From an uncultured Leptotrichia sp. (lineage in GTDB: Bacteria > Fusobacteriota > Fusobacteriia > Fusobacteriales > Leptotrichiaceae): a DNA stretch of 35,087 nt. This document shows, in pieces, positions 31,857 through 35,087 of the stretch. Below the pieces are notes generated by a model that saw only the letters and a program-made list of their open reading frames with translations, searched no databases and was not told where the DNA came from. How positions within the stretch are numbered: position 1 is the first letter of the stretch; each line of letters opens with the position of its first letter. The stretch is taken from the NCBI GenBank assembly GCA_937925095.1, contig CALEXX010000015.1:1-35087 (forward strand), in the 5' to 3' direction. Position numbers and translations under genes: made by a program.

Positions 31857-33122
31857 ATGAATGGTTACGAAAAAATAAAAATTGATATTGTTGTGCCCCC
31901 ATATAGTGGGCATTTGAATCCTGTATTGGGATTGATAAAGGATTTAATAAATGATGAAAAATACGATATATGTATTCATACAGGAGCTAAAAAAAAGGAA
32001 TTTTTAAATAATCTGGGAATTAAATGTGAAGTTGTCCTAAAGGATAAACCTTCAGTATTTGAAAATATTGTAAATACATCAAAACAGACGAATATGTTTA
32101 TATATTATAAGCAGTTCAGATCGAATATGGCTCTTGTGCCGGAGCTTGTAAAGGAACTTGAGGAAAAGTTCAGGGAAAGAAAGCCGGATGTGATAATAGC
32201 TGATTTTATAGCTGCACCTGCTGGTATGATAGCTGATAAGCTTGGAATTCCTTGGATTTCAAGTATGCCAACTCCTTTTATAGTAGAAAGCAAAACGACA
32301 ACACCTACTTATATGGGTGGATGGTATCCGAGAGAAGGGTTAATATACAAAATTAGAGATGCTGTAGGAAGATTCGTAATCAGAAATTTCAAGAGGGCAG
32401 TGTGTTTTTTAGCCAGAAAAGAGCTGAAACCTCTGGGATTTAAATTATATGATAAAAATGGGGAAGAAAATATATACTCACATTATTCAATGCTTGGGCT
32501 GGGAATGAAGGAACTTGAATTCAGGGATGACTTTCCTAAGCAGTTTATACATGCAGGCCCTTGCTGTGAAGGATTTGATAAAAATAAATATGAATTTCCT
32601 GATACAAAAAAATATGGAAAAGTTATATTTCTGACAAGTGGAACTCATGTTCTCTGGGGGAAAAATGACCTGGTAGAAATTGCAAAGGAACTTTCAGAAA
32701 TATATCCTGATACTTGCTACATTGTATCCTTTGGAAATTATGCGAAAAAAGATGAGCCTGTGGAAAAACCTGCTGACAACATATTTGTTTATCAGTATGC
32801 AGATTATGACACTTTCCTTCCAAAGGTGGATTATATAATTCATCACGGTGGAACAGGTATTCTGTATAATGGAATAAAATTTAACAAACCGTCAGTAATT
32901 ATTCCTCATGACTATGATCAGTTTGACTATGCTGTAAGGGCTGAAATTGCAGAAATCGGATTTCCGGCAAGCCTTAAGTCAAGAAAGTCTGTAATAGATG
33001 CTGTTGGAAAAATGTTAAACAAGAAGGAATGGAAAAAGTTGGAGAAAATGTCGGAGGATTTTAAGAAATACAATCCAAGTGATGTTCTCAAGAAGGAAAT
33101 AGAAAGACTTGTAGGGAAGTAA
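31857..33122 (+). CDS. GT1/GT28-type (UDP-sugar) glycosyltransferase
   Basis: 421 residues. The GT-B fold is indicated by the N-terminal DIVVPPYSGHLNPVLGLIKD and the C-terminal nucleotide-sugar site HHGGTGILYNGIKFNKPSVI (from residue 329) with the following DQFDYAVRAEIAEIGFP. This is the MGT/YjiC-like pattern of macrolide, lipid or sterol glycosyltransferases. No signal peptide is seen; a peripheral membrane role is possible. The acceptor is unknown. SD AAGGAG is well placed before ATG. Only 43 bases separate it from the propeller-UDG gene, so they probably share an operon. Confidence 0.82.
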   Translation: MNGYEKIKIDIVVPPYSGHLNPVLGLIKDLINDEKYDICIHTGAKKKEFLNNLGIKCEVVLKDKPSVFENIVNTSKQTNMFIYYKQFRSNMALVPELVKELEEKFRERKPDVIIADFIAAPAGMIADKLGIPWISSMPTPFIVESKTTTPTYMGGWYPREGLIYKIRDAVGRFVIRNFKRAVCFLARKELKPLGFKLYDKNGEENIYSHYSMLGLGMKELEFRDDFPKQFIHAGPCCEGFDKNKYEFPDTKKYGKVIFLTSGTHVLWGKNDLVEIAKELSEIYPDTCYIVSFGNYAKKDEPVEKPADNIFVYQYADYDTFLPKVDYIIHHGGTGILYNGIKFNKPSVIIPHDYDQFDYAVRAEIAEIGFPASLKSRKSVIDAVGKMLNKKEWKKLEKMSEDFKKYNPSDVLKKEIERLVGK

Positions 33123-33140
33123 TAGATTTAAAAGTATATA

Positions 33141-33200
33141 AAATAATCATTTATAAAACATTTGAAATGTAGAGCAAACTAATATAAATGATTATTTTTT
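33141..33200 (+). terminator. Terminator after the glycosyltransferase
   Basis: AAATAATCATTTATA (33141-33155) is a perfect complement of TATAAATGATTATTT (33183-33197), followed by T. Confidence 0.75.
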
Positions 33201-33254
33201 ATACTATAACATTAAAAAACTTTGAATTATTTTTGCGAAAAATTATTAAAACAT

Positions 33255-33283
33255 TTGTAAATGCTATGAAAATATCGTATAAT
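33255..33283 (+). promoter_or_regulatory. Promoter of the coiled-coil GTPase gene
   Basis: TTGTAA (33255-33260) and TATAAT (33278-33283), 17 bases apart. Confidence 0.5.
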
Positions 33284-33349
33284 TACATTGAGAATTATTA
33301 TTTATTTAATATTTAAAATTTTATATAATATCGAAAAAGGAGAATACGG

Positions 33350-35087
33350 ATGTTCGAATTGCAAATTTATGACAGTATAAATGAAGAAATTAGAAATTTA
33401 GTTCAAAAAATTGTAAATGAAAATATAGAAGATGAAAAAATTAAACAATCTCAAAAACAAGTTCAAGAAATGTTATTTGGATTGCAAATAGAAGTGGAAA
33501 AAGAAATAAATGATTTAAAATTAAATTCTGAATGGGATACATTTACAATGGCTTTTTATGGAGAAACAAATGCTGGAAAATCAACTTTAATAGAAACTTT
33601 ACGTATTTTACTAAATGAGAAAACAAAATCTGAAACTAGAAAAAAATTTAGAATATTAATTGCTGAAATAAAAAATATGAATAATGAAGTTAATTCAATA
33701 AATGAGCAAATAGAAGAAAAGAAAATTGAAATAAATAATATAATAACAAAAATAAATGAAAATATAGAAGAAAAGAAAAAATATATTATTTGTAATAGAG
33801 AATTTGAAGTTATAGCCGAAAAATTAAAAAATGTATGTATAGAGTATAATGTAGAATCTGATAAATTTATAATTATGGAAGATAATATTTTAAAGAATGT
33901 ATATCCCTCTAGTATGATAAAAAAAAGCATAGATCGAATAAAAGATAAATGTAAGATAGCAGTACAGAAAATAGAAGAAGAAAATAAAATAATCAGTAAT
34001 AAAATACTAGAAAAACACAGTATATTTGTTAAAGAATTAGAAGAAACAATAGAAAAATTAAATATTGAACTTGAAATGAAAAAAAATAAAAGAAATTTTA
34101 TCTTAAAATTATTATATTCATTATTTGGAAAAGAAGATAGGGAAGAAAAATTAATAGAAGAAAAAGAAAAAATACTAAATGAAGAAAAAGAAAGAACAAA
34201 AGAATCATTAGAGATGCAAAATGAAAAAAAATTAGAATTGATAAATAAAGAAGAAGAAAATAAAAAATTAGAAATAGATACAGTTATAAAAGAAGAAAAG
34301 AATAATATAAACAATAAATTTCAAGAATATATATACAAGATAAAAGAGAATAGAAAAAAAATTAATGAAATAGAGATATCAAATAAAAAATTATCAAAAA
34401 CATTAAAGAAAGAAAAAAATAATATAGAAAGTAAAGAAAAAAGAAAAAAAGAATTAGAAAAAGAAACATTAGAAAAAGAAAGCGAATTAGAGAAATATCA
34501 AGATGGAACGATAATAGGAAATGGATTATCTGATTTTACTCGTGAAAATATTGAATATAAGTTTGATTTAGGAAATCAAAAGTTTAATATTATAGATATG
34601 CCAGGAATTGAAGGAAAAGAAGAAATTGTAGTAAATTCAATAATAAGAGCCCTAAAAAAGGCTCATATGGTATTCTACGTAACAAGAAAAGCGGCTCCAC
34701 CTCAAGCAGGTGATGGAAATAGAAAAGGAACGATAGAAAAAATAAAAGAACAATTAGGCTCGCAAACAGAGGTAAGAACAATTTATAATAAATCAATAAC
34801 TAATAAAAAACAATTGAGTAATGCCTTGATAACAGAAGATGAAAAAATAGGACTAAAAGAAATGGATAAAAAAATGAAGGAAATTCTTAAAGATAACTAT
34901 GTAGGTTCTTTAGTAATTAGTGCAAAATTATCATATTTAGCTATTTCTGAATGTTTACTTAGTAAAAATATAGATTATAAAAAAAGAAGTGAGTTTTTAG
35001 ATAGTTTTTCTGCTGAAAAGTTATTAAATATTTCTGGAATGAAACAGTTTTTTGATAATTTAGAAAGAAATTTAGTTTTTAATTATA
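33350..35087 (+). CDS. Large P-loop GTPase with a long coiled coil between G1 and G3, partial
   Basis: Open from ATG 33350 to the window edge (579 codons, no stop). SD AAGGAG precedes it. G1 is GETNAGKST at 71-79. A lysine- and glutamate-rich coiled coil fills about 95-395, interrupted near 250-260 by a hydrophobic patch (FILKLLYSLFGK). G3 is DMPGIEG from 416, G4 is NKS at 480-482 instead of NKxD, and G5-like ISAK is at 523-526. These suit a dynamin-like or septin/HSR1-type GTPase, but a coiled coil in the switch-I region is unusual. Membrane-remodelling or defence roles known for bacterial dynamin-like proteins are only a possibility. It is separated from the glycosyltransferase by a terminator. 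Confidence 0.75.
   Translation, partial: MFELQIYDSINEEIRNLVQKIVNENIEDEKIKQSQKQVQEMLFGLQIEVEKEINDLKLNSEWDTFTMAFYGETNAGKSTLIETLRILLNEKTKSETRKKFRILIAEIKNMNNEVNSINEQIEEKKIEINNIITKINENIEEKKKYIICNREFEVIAEKLKNVCIEYNVESDKFIIMEDNILKNVYPSSMIKKSIDRIKDKCKIAVQKIEEENKIISNKILEKHSIFVKELEETIEKLNIELEMKKNKRNFILKLLYSLFGKEDREEKLIEEKEKILNEEKERTKESLEMQNEKKLELINKEEENKKLEIDTVIKEEKNNINNKFQEYIYKIKENRKKINEIEISNKKLSKTLKKEKNNIESKEKRKKELEKETLEKESELEKYQDGTIIGNGLSDFTRENIEYKFDLGNQKFNIIDMPGIEGKEEIVVNSIIRALKKAHMVFYVTRKAAPPQAGDGNRKGTIEKIKEQLGSQTEVRTIYNKSITNKKQLSNALITEDEKIGLKEMDKKMKEILKDNYVGSLVISAKLSYLAISECLLSKNIDYKKRSEFLDSFSAEKLLNISGMKQFFDNLERNLVFNY

Noticed and set aside
33556..34314. 252-codon open frame on the minus strand, rich in Phe, Ser and Ile
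   Set aside because: It is the antisense shadow of the Lys/Glu-rich coiled coil of the GTPase; composition is an artefact, and no SD or family match is visible.
1..35087. CRISPR array or cas genes
   Set aside because: No regularly spaced direct repeats and no cas-like frames were seen; the Abi_2 fragment is the only HEPN-type sequence.

Overview
The window is very AT-rich, with Fusobacteriota-like gene content and SD-type ribosome binding sites. It most resembles the chromosome of a Leptotrichia-like oral or animal-associated anaerobe. That assignment is inference from composition and gene mix, with no database match behind it.

Layout. 1-150: edge of a transposable element running off the left end. 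261-2147: a divergent pair of RNA-modification genes (TtcA-type tRNA thiolase on minus; TrmN6-type methyltransferase plus a 47-residue membrane peptide on plus). 2219-5348: an insertion hot spot around tRNA-Leu(GAG), with an IS30-family element broken by one extra G, then a 20-codon hydrophobic ORF under a structured leader (candidate type I toxin-like locus), then an IS3/IS150-family element. 5461-8206: glyA, rph and crr. 8379-12725: aconitase, NAD-type isocitrate dehydrogenase and citrate synthase, the oxidative half-TCA branch from oxaloacetate to 2-oxoglutarate (glutamate supply). 12772-12999: a MITE-like element. 13034-17950: a MATE exporter divergent from a heterodimeric ABC exporter. 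18029-18470: an N-terminally truncated Abi_2 (AbiF/AbiD) HEPN fragment behind its own promoter and a compact structured RNA. 18639-26826: a lysine riboswitch and seven-gene operon (lysA, lysC, dapF, dapA, asd, and a fused solute-binding/permease protein with its ATPase). 26987-28789: a SurA-like protein and the L13-S9 ribosomal operon. 28915-33122: accessory genes, including a small ORF with a stop at codon 2 and a beta-propeller-like protein joined to a degenerate uracil-DNA-glycosylase-like domain, next to a glycosyltransferase. 33350-35087: a GTPase with about 300 residues of coiled coil between its G1 and G3 motifs, running off the right end.

The most unusual material is the AbiF-like RNA/HEPN locus, the 20-residue peptide with its SD-sequestering leader, the propeller-UDG fusion, and the coiled-coil GTPase. 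The core metabolic genes are intact and ordinary; their main interest is the single lysine-responsive control of biosynthesis together with a transporter.
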